Assembly: GCA_029012525.1 (NCBI GenBank)
Contig: JAQXMG010000024.1
Span: forward strand, 1-20,221
Direction of reading: 5' to 3'
From: a bacterium
Lineage (GTDB): Bacteria; Bacillota_I; Bacilli_A; RF39; UBA660
DNA: 20,221 nucleotides
In this document: positions 1 to 7,898 of the stretch, piece after piece
Position numbering within the stretch: position 1 is the first letter of the stretch
Layout of the letters: the number at the start of each line of letters is the position of its first letter
Notes under the pieces: generated by a model
Database searches by the model: none
What the model saw: only the letters and a program-made list of their open reading frames with translations
Told to the model about the DNA's origin: nothing
Program-made: the position numbers and the translations under genes

Positions 1-910
1 ATATATTTAATTGTTTAGAAATATATAAAATGATTTTATAATCAATATCAATATTAAATTTTTTTGCCATTTCTATATATTTTAGCGACATATCATAATC
101 CTTTTTCTTTATTCCAAGTAAAATAAGTAATCTTAAAGCATCTTTTTTATCTTTTATTGTGTTATAGGAAAGAATTTCTTTAAAATAAGTTTCTGCTTCA
201 TCATATTTTCCTTGTAAAGCTTTAAGTTGTCCTAAATGAAATCTTGCTATTATTCTTTCTTTTTTAAACTTAGAATTTAGAAATAATTCAAAATAGCTTT
301 CAGCTTCACTATATTTTTTCTCAAGTTTAGAAAGTTTTCCTAATTCAACGCATGCAAAACATTTATCTTTTTCTGTTCCATATTGTAATAACTTATTAAA
401 GCAACTTCTTGCTTCTTCATAATTACCAATTTTTTCATAAGCTCTTCCTAGTTCAAGTAAGGCATATGATTTGTTTCTTGTATAAGGATAAGTTTCGTCA
501 TTTTCATTTTCATGTTCTATAATTTCTAAAAAACAATCTTTTGCTTCTTCATTATCATGTTGTAAAATTGCAATTTTTCCAAGTTCAAACATAGCAAATA
601 TACGATCATTTTCCATTGAAGAACAAAGAAGTTTTATTAAATATTTAGTAGCGGTCTCATAATCACCTTGAAATAGTTCAAGTTTTGCTAGTTCAAGCAA
701 AGCATAATTTTTATCACGTTCATACTTACTATCTAAAACTTCTAACAATAAACTTCTGCCAAAAGATATTTGATTTCTTTTAATTAACATTCTAGCATAT
801 TCAAGCTTGATATAAGTGTCATTTTTGTTTATATCGTATAAACTAGCCATAAAATCAATATCATCACTATTTTTAGCATCAATAAAAAGCTTATATGTAT
901 ATTCGTCCAT
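1..910 (-). CDS. TPR-repeat protein, C-terminus beyond window
   Basis: I translated this by hand from an ATG at 910-908; the frame stays open for 303 codons to the window edge. The start is set by a GAGGTGA ribosome site 6 nt upstream. The protein is soluble, with no signal peptide or membrane segment. From about residue 78 it is built from repeats of about 36 residues, each with an Ala-x3-Leu-Gly/Ala core, a Gly- or Asn-containing turn followed by Tyr-x-Glu-Ala, and a Phe/Leu-rich second helix (for example LGKLSKLEKKYSEAESYF). That is the TPR/Sel1 helix-turn-helix pattern; such solenoids act as protein-binding scaffolds. At least five repeats are visible, one with an insertion of about 8 residues. 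It has its own promoter and is separated from the trxB operon by a terminator. The partner and process are unknown. Confidence 0.8.
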   Translation of the reverse strand, partial: MDEYTYKLFIDAKNSDDIDFMASLYDINKNDTYIKLEYARMLIKRNQISFGRSLLLEVLDSKYERDKNYALLELAKLELFQGDYETATKYLIKLLCSSMENDRIFAMFELGKIAILQHDNEEAKDCFLEIIEHENENDETYPYTRNKSYALLELGRAYEKIGNYEEARSCFNKLLQYGTEKDKCFACVELGKLSKLEKKYSEAESYFELFLNSKFKKERIIARFHLGQLKALQGKYDEAETYFKEILSYNTIKDKKDALRLLILLGIKKKDYDMSLKYIEMAKKFNIDIDYKIILYISKQLNI

Positions 911-931
911 ATTAGTCACCTCGAGTGTCAT

Positions 932-960
932 ATGTTAACATTTTTTTGTTAAAAAGTCAA
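932..960 (-). promoter_or_regulatory. Sigma-A promoter of the TPR gene
   Basis: On the minus strand TTGACT (960-955), a 17-bp spacer and TAACAT (937-932) match the housekeeping consensus, with a TGn extension before the -10. The spacer holds an inverted repeat, TTAACA...TGTTAA, that could be an operator, though A/T richness makes such repeats common here. Confidence 0.65.
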
Positions 961-974
961 TTATGACAATTTTA

Positions 975-1004
975 TAAAAAAAAATACTAAACATAATTTA
1001 GTAT
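975..1004 (-). terminator. Terminator of the uvrA-trxB operon
   Basis: A perfect 8-bp stem, ATACTAAA (984-991) with TTTAGTAT (997-1004) and a 5-nt loop, is followed on the minus strand by an uninterrupted run of T. It lies just after the 34-codon gene that follows trxB. Confidence 0.85.
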
Positions 1005-1017
1005 CTAATTAAATATT

Positions 1018-1122
1018 TTAAAATAAGCTAATCCTTGATATTGCTACAAAGAAAAATATTGCTATAACTAATAAAATTAACAAAAAAGCCATTAATCCCC
1101 ATCCTTTATTATCCAATTTCAT
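1018..1122 (-). CDS. 34-residue membrane peptide with NKGWG motif
   Basis: A short gene 10 nt after the trxB stop. An AGGAGG Shine-Dalgarno stands 6 nt before the ATG at 1122-1120, and TAA is at 1020-1018. The peptide begins MKLDNKGWGL, continues as one hydrophobic helix (about residues 10-28) and ends with a single Arg in a short polar tail. The ideal ribosome site, the operon position and the terminator immediately downstream argue that it is translated. The segment NKGWGL before a hydrophobic helix looks like the prepilin-peptidase site of type IV pilin-like proteins (KG-F-T-L-I-E), but the conserved Glu is missing, so processing is only a guess. Membrane location is inferred; function unknown. 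Confidence 0.7.
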   Translation of the reverse strand: MKLDNKGWGLMAFLLILLVIAIFFFVAISRISLF

Positions 1123-1132
1123 ATTTTTCCTC

Positions 1133-2035
1133 CTAACTAAGCTTTTTAACTACACTAGTTGCACAAAGAGCTCCATCTCCAACAGCTGTTGCAATTTGAT
1201 ATGCTGATTTTTTAACAACATCACCACAAGCAAAGATGTTATTAACTTTTGTTTCAAATTTGTCATCAACTTCAATATAACCTTTTTCATCTAAAATATC
1301 AAGTTCTTTTAGAAAATTTGTCGCTGGTTCATAACCAATAAATATAAAACATGCCTTAACAAAAATAGTATCTTTTTTGTTATCTATTATAAGTTCAAGT
1401 GAATTTAAAATATCACCATTTTTGTTAAATTTAGTAACATCAGTATTTAAATACACTTTAATATTTTTGGTATTATTGACCTTATCTATTAAAAGTTTAT
1501 CTCCTTTTAAACTATCACTCCTATTTAAAATGGAAACACTTTTACAAATACTTGATAAATATATAGCTTCTTCCAAAGCACTATTGCCACCACCAATTAT
1601 AGCTACATCTTCATTCTTATATAAAGCACCATCACACAAAGAACAATAGCTTACCCCTTTCCCTAATAATCTTTCACTTTCCTCATTTAATTTTTTAGGA
1701 CATCTTCCTAAAGCTAAAATAACTGCTTTAGTTTTTATTTCTTCATTTTCTAGTTTTAATACTTTATAATTTTTTTTATCTTCTATTTTTTTTACTTCTC
1801 CATACTTATATGGAATATTTAAAGTTTTAATTTGTTTGTAAAAATTACTTGCAAGATCAGGTCCAGAAATACTTGTAAAACCAGGATAATTTTCAATAAT
1901 AGATGATTTAACAACTTGACCTCCTGGAGCATCTTTTTCAATAATTAAACAATTTAAGTTAGCTCTTTTCAAATATACAGAAGCTGTAACACCAGCTGGA
2001 CCGCATCCTACAACAACACAATCATAAATATTCAT
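1133..2035 (-). CDS. trxB: Thioredoxin-disulfide reductase
   Basis: A cytosolic FAD enzyme that uses NADPH to reduce thioredoxin. Residues 10-15 (GCGPAG) form the FAD-binding Rossmann loop, CSLC at 131-134 is the redox-active Cys-x-x-Cys pair, and IGGGNSA (147-153) begins the NADPH-binding domain. Near the C-terminus a GDV motif and the ATAVGDG segment complete the FAD site. At 300 residues it is slightly shorter than the usual 305-320. The ATG is preceded by GAGGGAA, which overlaps the end of lgt; only 2 bases separate lgt's stop and this start, so the two are co-transcribed. A ferredoxin- or flavodoxin-dependent TrxB-like enzyme cannot be wholly excluded from motifs alone. Confidence 0.93.
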   Translation of the reverse strand: MNIYDCVVVGCGPAGVTASVYLKRANLNCLIIEKDAPGGQVVKSSIIENYPGFTSISGPDLASNFYKQIKTLNIPYKYGEVKKIEDKKNYKVLKLENEEIKTKAVILALGRCPKKLNEESERLLGKGVSYCSLCDGALYKNEDVAIIGGGNSALEEAIYLSSICKSVSILNRSDSLKGDKLLIDKVNNTKNIKVYLNTDVTKFNKNGDILNSLELIIDNKKDTIFVKACFIFIGYEPATNFLKELDILDEKGYIEVDDKFETKVNNIFACGDVVKKSAYQIATAVGDGALCATSVVKKLS

Positions 2036-2037
2036 TT

Positions 2038-2994
2038 TTATTCCCTCATTTCCAATCTTCTTATTCTTGTATCTTTGCTATTATAAATAGTTATTAATAG
2101 TCCTATTCCAAAAAGCATAATTGATACAAATTGTGCCACTCTTATATAGTTTAAGTCATTTCTAAATATTAATATAATTAAAATTCCTAAAATTAATACA
2201 ACTACACTACTTATTATAAATGTTTTCTTATCTATTTTTCTATATCTTTTATAAAGCATAAATAAGATCAATAAAATAAATATAGTAATAAGTACAACAA
2301 GTGAGATATTACTTATCAATAAACTATCAGTTCTAAGTCCTTCGATAAAAAATCTACCAAAAGAATACCACATAAAATATAATCCTGTAAGCATTCCTGT
2401 TTTTAAGTTTTTATATTTTTTATAAATTGTGAATAAAACGATAAAACCAATTAAATTCCATAAAAATTCAAAATAGAAAGTGGGCAAATAATAATTACCA
2501 TCAATATACATTCCCTTTATTATAAAGTTTGGAATTAACATATTTTTTAGAGTTTCTAAAGTTGTAATTCCACCATGTGCTTCACCATTAAAGAAATTAC
2601 CCCATCTTCCAATTGCTTGAGCAATTATTACAGAAAAAGATGCAGCATCAGTTATTTTTAAGATATTTATTTTATGTTTTTTACAATAGAAAACAATAGC
2701 GATAAATCCACCTAAAATAGCACCATGAATAGCAAGTCCTCCATTCCATACTTCAAGTATTTCAAGAGGATACTTTAAATAATAATCAAGATTAAATAAA
2801 CAATAGTAAACTCTTGCTCCAATTATACCAAATAAAACAGCATAAAATAATATATTTGTTATATCAAATTCACTTATTTTTTTCTTTTTAAGTACTTTAT
2901 AAAATAGAAAAGAACCAGTAAGTATAGCAAGTAGCATTGTAATAGAATACCAGTATATTTGAATAAAACCTAAATCAATAAAAATTGGATTCAT
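2038..2994 (-). CDS. lgt: Prolipoprotein diacylglyceryl transferase
   Basis: An integral membrane enzyme that moves diacylglycerol from phosphatidylglycerol to the lipobox cysteine of prolipoproteins. The Lgt signature is clear at about residues 129-142 (GRWGNFFNGEAHGG), with the HGAILGG segment at 90-96 and the conserved GRFFIEGLR stretch near 215. About six to seven membrane helices span residues 1-255. The protein is 318 residues against the usual 260-290: an extra C-terminal part of about 55 residues carries two further hydrophobic segments and ends in a basic tail. The start has AAAGGAGG 7 nt upstream, overlapping the stop of the HAD gene. Confidence 0.95.
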   Translation of the reverse strand: MNPIFIDLGFIQIYWYSITMLLAILTGSFLFYKVLKKKKISEFDITNILFYAVLFGIIGARVYYCLFNLDYYLKYPLEILEVWNGGLAIHGAILGGFIAIVFYCKKHKINILKITDAASFSVIIAQAIGRWGNFFNGEAHGGITTLETLKNMLIPNFIIKGMYIDGNYYLPTFYFEFLWNLIGFIVLFTIYKKYKNLKTGMLTGLYFMWYSFGRFFIEGLRTDSLLISNISLVVLITIFILLILFMLYKRYRKIDKKTFIISSVVVLILGILIILIFRNDLNYIRVAQFVSIMLFGIGLLITIYNSKDTRIRRLEMRE

Positions 2995-3006
2995 AAAAAA
3001 CCTCCT

Positions 3007-3633
3007 TTATAAAATTTCTTTTAATTTATCAAATTCTCTTACTACTTTGTACTCTTTTGTATCTTTAATTTTATTAAAGTAATCTACTGCAATAACATCT
3101 AAACCAATATTTATCGCACCGTTAATATCAGTTTCAATACTATCTCCAACCATTATACATTCAGATATTTTATATTTTCCTATAGCATTATAAAAAGCAT
3201 CTTTTAAAGGTTTTATATACTCTTCTCCAGAGTGAATTTCTTTAAAAAATAATCTAATACCTGCATTTTCTAATCTTTTTTCCTGAACTTCTTTAAAATA
3301 ATTTGTCAATATCACAAGTTCATACTTTTTACTTAAATATTTAAGAGTATCTATGGTACTATCATCTATATCTATTAAAACACTTTGATTTTCAAATAAA
3401 CAATCAACAAAATCCATATTTAAGTTTAAATTACAAGTGTTATTTATCTCATCAAGTAATATATCTTTAGAAATTTTATTGTATTTTTTTTCTAAGCTTT
3501 CAATTAAATCATCAATTACTTTAACTTCAACATTCAAATTATATTTTTCTACTGTTTTTTCTAAAGCTTTTATATAATCTTTTTTCCAGATCATAATTGT
3601 ATTATCTAAATCAAATATAATTCTTTTTTTCAT
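3007..3633 (-). CDS. HAD-superfamily hydrolase, YjjG/PpaX-like
   Basis: A 208-residue cytosolic phosphatase of the haloacid dehalogenase superfamily. Motif I is FDLDNT (residues 7-12; Asp8 nucleophile and Asp10), motif II is LTN near 109-111, a Lys of motif III follows in the EEYIKP region, and motif IV is GDSIETDINGA near 163-173. The alpha-helical cap between motifs I and II fits subfamily IA. FDLDNT is typical of YjjG-like nucleotidases, whereas the position between uvrA and lgt recalls PpaX (pyrophosphatase) beside lgt in Bacillus. The substrate cannot be decided. It starts 8 bases after uvrA with a GGGAGA ribosome site, and hprK, a common neighbour of lgt and ppaX, is absent. Confidence 0.85.
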   Translation of the reverse strand: MKKRIIFDLDNTIMIWKKDYIKALEKTVEKYNLNVEVKVIDDLIESLEKKYNKISKDILLDEINNTCNLNLNMDFVDCLFENQSVLIDIDDSTIDTLKYLSKKYELVILTNYFKEVQEKRLENAGIRLFFKEIHSGEEYIKPLKDAFYNAIGKYKISECIMVGDSIETDINGAINIGLDVIAVDYFNKIKDTKEYKVVREFDKLKEIL

Positions 3634-3641
3634 AAATCTCC

Positions 3642-6449
3642 CTACAATAATTTTTTTAGATATTGTCCTGTGTAACTTTCATTTACTTTTGCTACTTCTT
3701 CAGGAGTACCACAGGCAATGATATTTCCTCCTAAGTCTCCACCTTCAGGACCTAAATCTATAATGTAATCAGCTACTTTTATCATATCAAGATTATGTTC
3801 TATAACGATTACACTATCTTTATTATCTACTATTTTTTTGATTATTGCAAGTAAGTTTTCAATATCGTAAGAATGAAGCCCCGTTGTTGGTTCATCCATA
3901 ATAAATAAAGTTTTTCCAGTTGGTTTTTTCTGTAATTCTTTGGCAAGTTTAACACGTGATGCTTCTCCACCCGATAGAGTTGGAGCACTTTGTCCTAATC
4001 TTATATAGCCTAAACCTACATCTTCTAAAACTTGGAGTTTTCTTTTTATTTTTGGCTCTTTATCAAAGAATTCTAAAGCATCACTAACTCTCATTTCTAA
4101 TACTTCTGCAATGTTTTTCCCTTTAAATTTAACCTTTAAGCTTTCACTATTATATCTTTTTCCATTACAACTACTGCAAGGAACATAAACATCTGGTAAA
4201 AAATGCATTTCAATTTTTTTGACACCATCACCATGACATGACTCACATCTTCCACCTTTAACATTAAATGAAAATCTGCTTTTATCATAACCTAACATTT
4301 TTGATTCTTTACATAATGCAAAAATTTCTCTTATATCATCAAACACTCCAGTATATGTCGCAGGATTACTACGTGGTGTTCTTCCAATTGGACTTTGAGA
4401 TATATGAACTACTTTGTCAATATTTTCTAATCCTTTTATTTTTTTACAAGCACCTGGTTTAAACTTAGAATTATAAATATTAACCGCAAGTGATTTATAT
4501 AATATCTCATTAATTAAGGTTGACTTACCACTTCCAGATACTCCTGTTATACAAGTAAATGTTCCAAGTGGAATTTTAACGTTAATATTTTTCAAATTAT
4601 TTTCTTTAGCTCCAACAATTTCCAAGTATTTTCCAGTACCTTTTCTTCTTGTTTTTGGAATTTCAATACATCTTTTAGAACTTAAATATTGCCCGGTTAT
4701 ACTATTTTCACATTTTGCAACTTCTTCTGGAGTTCCTGCAGCTACAACATATCCTCCTTGTTCTCCTGCAAAAGGTCCTATATCTACTAAATAATCACTT
4801 CTTTTCATTGTATCAGTATCGTGTTCTACCACTATTAAAGTGTTTCCAGCATCACGCATTTTTAACATTGCATCGATTAATTTATCATTGTCTCTTTGAT
4901 GAAGACCAATTGATGGTTCATCTAGAACATATAAAACACCAGTTAAACTTGTACCTATTTGAGTTGCAAGTCTTATTCTTTGAGACTCTCCACCGGATAA
5001 AGTTCCAGCCGCTCTATCAAGTGTTAAATAATCAAGACCAACATTAATTAAAAATGATAAACGTGATTTTATTTCTTTAATAAGTAAATCTGCAATAGAT
5101 TTTTGTTCTTTATTTAATTTTAAGTTATCAATATAAAAATACATATCTTTAATACTCAAACAAGTAAGTTCATAAATGTTTAGTTTTCCAACCTTTACTG
5201 CTAAAACATCATCTTTTAATCTAGCACCATGACAAGTTGGACAAGGAAGTTCAATAATAAACTTTTCAATCCATTCTCTAATCCACTCACTACTTGTTTC
5301 AATGTATCTACGTTCTAGATTATTTATTATTCCTTCAAATGATGTATTATTGTTTAAAACGCTACCATTTTTACATTCAATTTGAAAATTAACTGCTTCA
5401 TCATTACCATATAAAATAAGATTAAGTTCTTCTTTTTTTAAATCTTTAATTGGTTTTTCAAGATCAATACCATAAAATTTGCAAAAACCTTGTAATTTTT
5501 TAAAAGTTAAGGTATCAGTATCATCTCCTAGAGTTACTATACCACCATCTTTAATACTTTTATTTTTATCAGGCATAATTAAATCTGGATCAATAACTTG
5601 TTTTATTCCAAGTCCATTACAAGTTGGACAAGCACCATATGGAGCATTAAAGCTAAAAGTACGTGGTTCAATTTCACTTAAAGAAAAATTACAATGAGGA
5701 CAACTAAAGTGTTCTGAAAAAACAAGTGGTTCTTGTCCAACAACATCAACCACTACTTTACCATCACTTAATTTACAAGCATTCTCAAGTGATTCATAAA
5801 GACGTGATCTAATTCCTTCTTCAATAACTATTCTATCAACGACTACTGATATTTTATGTTTTTTATTTTTTTCCAAGTTAATATCATCGCTTAAATCATA
5901 GGTTACATCATCTATTATTACTCTAACATATCCTTCTTTTCTTAAATCATCTAATAAATCTTTATGTGTTCCTTTTTCACCATCTACTATTGGAGATGTT
6001 ATTATTACTTTAGTATTATTTTCAAGTGATAAAACTTTATTAGTCATATCTTCAATAGATTGGCTAGTAATAGGTATTTTATGAATAGGACAATATGCAA
6101 TTCCAATTTTTGAATATAGAAGTCTTAAATAATCATATATTTCAGTAACAGTTCCAACAGTTGATCTTGGATTTTTATTAGTTGTTTTTTGATCAATTGC
6201 AATTGTTGGAGAAAGTCCTTCAATACTATCAACATCAGGCTTTTCACTACCACCTAAAAATTGTCTTGCATAACTACTTAGACTTTCTAGATACCTTCTT
6301 TCTCCTTCAGCATAAATTGTATCAAAAGCAAGACTAGATTTACCACTTCCAGACACTCCTGTTATTACAATAAATTTATTTTTAGGTAGTTCCAAATCTA
6401 TATTTTTTAAATTATTTTCTCTAGCACCTTTTATTATTATTTTATCCAT
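3642..6449 (-). CDS. uvrA: Excinuclease ABC subunit A
   Basis: The damage-recognition ATPase of nucleotide excision repair, acting as a dimer that loads UvrB. It shows the full double-ABC layout: Walker A GVSGSGKS in the first half, zinc module with CPHC and CPTC, signature LSGGESQRI and a DEPSIGLHQ Walker B, then a second GVSGSGKST, zinc module with CESC and CSSC, signature LSGGEASRV and MDEPTTGLH. The length of 935 residues is normal. A GTG lies six codons upstream in frame, but the AGGTGA ribosome site at 6460-6455 stands 5 nt before the ATG at 6449, so that ATG is preferred. It is the first gene of the operon. uvrB is not in the window and no SOS box is recognised upstream. Confidence 0.97.
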   Translation of the reverse strand: MDKIIIKGARENNLKNIDLELPKNKFIVITGVSGSGKSSLAFDTIYAEGERRYLESLSSYARQFLGGSEKPDVDSIEGLSPTIAIDQKTTNKNPRSTVGTVTEIYDYLRLLYSKIGIAYCPIHKIPITSQSIEDMTNKVLSLENNTKVIITSPIVDGEKGTHKDLLDDLRKEGYVRVIIDDVTYDLSDDINLEKNKKHKISVVVDRIVIEEGIRSRLYESLENACKLSDGKVVVDVVGQEPLVFSEHFSCPHCNFSLSEIEPRTFSFNAPYGACPTCNGLGIKQVIDPDLIMPDKNKSIKDGGIVTLGDDTDTLTFKKLQGFCKFYGIDLEKPIKDLKKEELNLILYGNDEAVNFQIECKNGSVLNNNTSFEGIINNLERRYIETSSEWIREWIEKFIIELPCPTCHGARLKDDVLAVKVGKLNIYELTCLSIKDMYFYIDNLKLNKEQKSIADLLIKEIKSRLSFLINVGLDYLTLDRAAGTLSGGESQRIRLATQIGTSLTGVLYVLDEPSIGLHQRDNDKLIDAMLKMRDAGNTLIVVEHDTDTMKRSDYLVDIGPFAGEQGGYVVAAGTPEEVAKCENSITGQYLSSKRCIEIPKTRRKGTGKYLEIVGAKENNLKNINVKIPLGTFTCITGVSGSGKSTLINEILYKSLAVNIYNSKFKPGACKKIKGLENIDKVVHISQSPIGRTPRSNPATYTGVFDDIREIFALCKESKMLGYDKSRFSFNVKGGRCESCHGDGVKKIEMHFLPDVYVPCSSCNGKRYNSESLKVKFKGKNIAEVLEMRVSDALEFFDKEPKIKRKLQVLEDVGLGYIRLGQSAPTLSGGEASRVKLAKELQKKPTGKTLFIMDEPTTGLHSYDIENLLAIIKKIVDNKDSVIVIEHNLDMIKVADYIIDLGPEGGDLGGNIIACGTPEEVAKVNESYTGQYLKKLL

Positions 6450-6469
6450 ATACATCACCTTTTTCACAT

Positions 6470-6475
6470 ATTATA
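6470..6475 (-). promoter_or_regulatory. Probable -10 box of the uvrA operon
   Basis: A consensus TATAAT on the minus strand lies about 20 nt before the uvrA ATG and places a transcript start just upstream of its ribosome site. The -35 at the right distance is poor (TTAATA-like), so this promoter is only moderately supported. Confidence 0.5.
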
Positions 6476-6540
6476 CACTATTTTCTTTAATATTAATATA
6501 GGTAAAAATTAGAAAAATCACATTTAAATTATACAACACA

Positions 6541-6575
6541 AAAAAAGCAAATTCAATACATTTGTTTGCTTTTTT
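6541..6575 (-). terminator. Hairpin terminator after the ABC remnant
   Basis: An 11-bp perfect stem, AAAAAAGCAAA (6541-6551) with TTTGCTTTTTT (6565-6575), has A- and T-tracts at its ends, so it could act on both strands. On the minus strand it follows the remnant ABC gene directly and insulates the uvrA promoter. Confidence 0.7.
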
Positions 6576-6584
6576 AAATTTTAT

Positions 6585-6807
6585 CTTTTCTGTATAATGG
6601 CTTGTTTCTTCACCATTTATATACATTCTCCTTCTTCATAACTACCAAGACCTGATATAACATTTAATAAAGTTGATTTACTACTACCACTTTCTCCAGC
6701 TATTGCAATAAATTCACCAAGATTAAATTTTAAAATTACTTTAGATATTCCTGTTGTTATTCTTCCTTTACTATGATAAAACTTAGAAACTTTTTTAATT
6801 CTAGCAT
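6585..6807 (-). pseudogene. Remnant of an ABC-transporter ATPase gene (MacB/LolD type)
   Basis: Only the first 75 or so codons of an ABC ATPase remain. A good ribosome site (GGAGG, 6820-6816) stands 8 nt before an ATG at 6807-6805, but that ATG frame is lost within six codons: the A-run after it has six bases where seven would give LELKKVSKFYH. The middle part reads through to a Walker A written GESGSSKST, with Ser in place of the invariant Gly before Lys, and on to GLGSYEEGE. A second one-base loss near 6626 then breaks the frame; the shifted frame continues MYINGEETSHYTEK, as expected for the family, up to about 6585, where homology ends at the terminator. Two frameshifts, a damaged P-loop and truncation mean it is not functional. 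The nearest intact open stretch is 6617-6823. Confidence 0.85.
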
Positions 6808-6872
6808 AAAAAAGTCCTCCCAAAACAAGTATATGTATTATTATGTTTTAATTATATAAGAAAAAAATTTGC

Positions 6873-6901
6873 TTGTAAATTACTTTAGAAATAGTTATAA
6901 T
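6873..6901 (+). promoter_or_regulatory. Promoter of the dCMP deaminase gene
   Basis: TTGTAA (6873-6878), a 17-bp spacer and a consensus TATAAT (6896-6901) lead to a start near 6908, giving a leader of about 14 nt that holds the AGAGGT ribosome site. Confidence 0.65.
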
Positions 6902-6921
6902 TATTTCATAAGAGGTATAGT

Positions 6922-7407
6922 ATGAGAATTGATAAAGTTAATTATTATTTAGACATTGCAGAGACAGTTTTAGAACGTGGAACTTGTCTTAGAAGAAAAT
7001 TTGGAGCAGTTATTGTTAAAAATGATGAAATAATTTCTACAGGTTATGCTGGAGCTCCTCGTGGTAGAAAAAATTGTGATGAACTAGGATATTGTGCTAG
7101 AGAGCAATTAAATATTCCACGTGGGGAAAGATATGAAATGTGCAGAAGCGTTCATGCTGAACAAAATGCAATAATAAGTGCTGCTAGAAAAGACTTAATA
7201 GGTTCAAGTCTTTATTTAGTAGGAAAAGAAGTAAAAGATAATTCCTATGTTAAAAATGCTAACCCTTGTATTTTATGTAAAAGATTTATTTTGAACGCAG
7301 GTATTAAAGAAATAATAATTAGAAAAGATAAAACTAATTATGAAGTAATTGATGTAAGTGATTATATCGAAAATGATGAAAGTTTAAATGGTACTTTTGG
7401 ATATTAA
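6922..7407 (+). CDS. comEB: dCMP deaminase (ComEB family)
   Basis: A zinc-dependent cytidine/deoxycytidylate deaminase that converts dCMP to dUMP, feeding thymidylate synthesis. The catalytic HAE motif is at residues 78-80 (VHAEQNAI; His78 zinc ligand, Glu80 proton shuttle), and the second zinc motif is PCILC at 115-119 (Cys116, Cys119). An N-terminal GAVIV strand and the AGAPRG loop are typical of the family, as is the Cys-rich insert before HAE. The length of 161 residues is close to usual. It is a single-gene unit with its own promoter and a terminator straight after its stop. The symbol follows the Bacillus family name; a competence role is not implied. Confidence 0.93.
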   Translation: MRIDKVNYYLDIAETVLERGTCLRRKFGAVIVKNDEIISTGYAGAPRGRKNCDELGYCAREQLNIPRGERYEMCRSVHAEQNAIISAARKDLIGSSLYLVGKEVKDNSYVKNANPCILCKRFILNAGIKEIIIRKDKTNYEVIDVSDYIENDESLNGTFGY

Positions 7408-7436
7408 AAAAAATTCTTAAAACTTAAGAATTTTTT
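7408..7436. terminator. Bidirectional terminator
   Basis: A 13-bp stem, AAAAAATTCTTAA (7408-7420) with TTAAGAATTTTTT (7424-7436), begins immediately after the dCMP deaminase stop and overlaps the stop of the convergent zinc-ribbon gene. Its A/T tracts allow termination in both directions. Confidence 0.8.
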
Positions 7437-7776
7437 ATATGTTCTTTTTACCACATTTTTTACAAAAATTAGAATCTTCATCAATTAAAGAGCCACAATA
7501 TTTACATTTAATAAAATTATCATCACTTGTTAAACCTTCTTTTATTGCTTTTGCAGTTTCAAAAACACCGATTCTATTAATTTCGGCACTTTTAGTTGCT
7601 ATGTCTTTTAATTCTTGTTCATTATCATTAAGCATATATTTAGTAGCTTTAATATTCTGTCCCATTATCTTAGATTTTAATTTTGGACTAAACATCATGA
7701 AAAAAGTAAAAATAAAAATTAAAGCAACAACAATAGAAACAATTATAAATATAATATTAAATAAATCAAAATTCAA
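7435..7776 (-). CDS. Membrane-anchored zinc-ribbon protein
   Basis: A small protein of about 113 residues. One hydrophobic helix (about residues 5-28) is followed by a polar, probably cytoplasmic, segment and a C-terminal C4 zinc ribbon, CKYCGSLIDEDSNFCKKC, with Cys-x2-Cys-x10-Cys-x2-Cys spacing as in the zinc_ribbon_2 type. A GTG at 7785 would add three codons, but AAGGAAGTGAT matches the anti-Shine-Dalgarno almost fully and points to the TTG at 7776. This N-terminal helix with C-terminal ribbon is common in Firmicutes proteins of unknown role. It is transcribed alone and convergent with the dCMP deaminase gene. Function unknown. Confidence 0.75.
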   Translation of the reverse strand: MNFDLFNIIFIIVSIVVALIFIFTFFMMFSPKLKSKIMGQNIKATKYMLNDNEQELKDIATKSAEINRIGVFETAKAIKEGLTSDDNFIKCKYCGSLIDEDSNFCKKCGKKNI

Positions 7777-7859
7777 AAGTATCACTTCCTTATTTATATA
7801 TAATTTATTATAAAATTAGATATGTTTTTGAAAAATTAACGAAAAGTATAATACTGCTG

Positions 7860-7888
7860 TGGACTTTTTAACAATTTTATGTTATAAT
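7860..7888 (+). promoter_or_regulatory. Promoter of ssrA
   Basis: TGGACT (7860-7865), a 17-bp spacer and TATAAT (7883-7888) put the transcript start within a few bases of the mature 5' end of tmRNA at 7899. Confidence 0.7.
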
Positions 7889-7898
7889 TTAAACACAT

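Noticed and set aside
4715..5047. Plus-strand open frame opposite uvrA; similar open stretches opposite trxB, uvrA, the zinc-ribbon gene and the surface-protein gene
   Set aside because: They lie wholly inside strong genes on the other strand, have low-complexity His/Leu-rich or random translations and lack ribosome sites, so they are antisense shadows.
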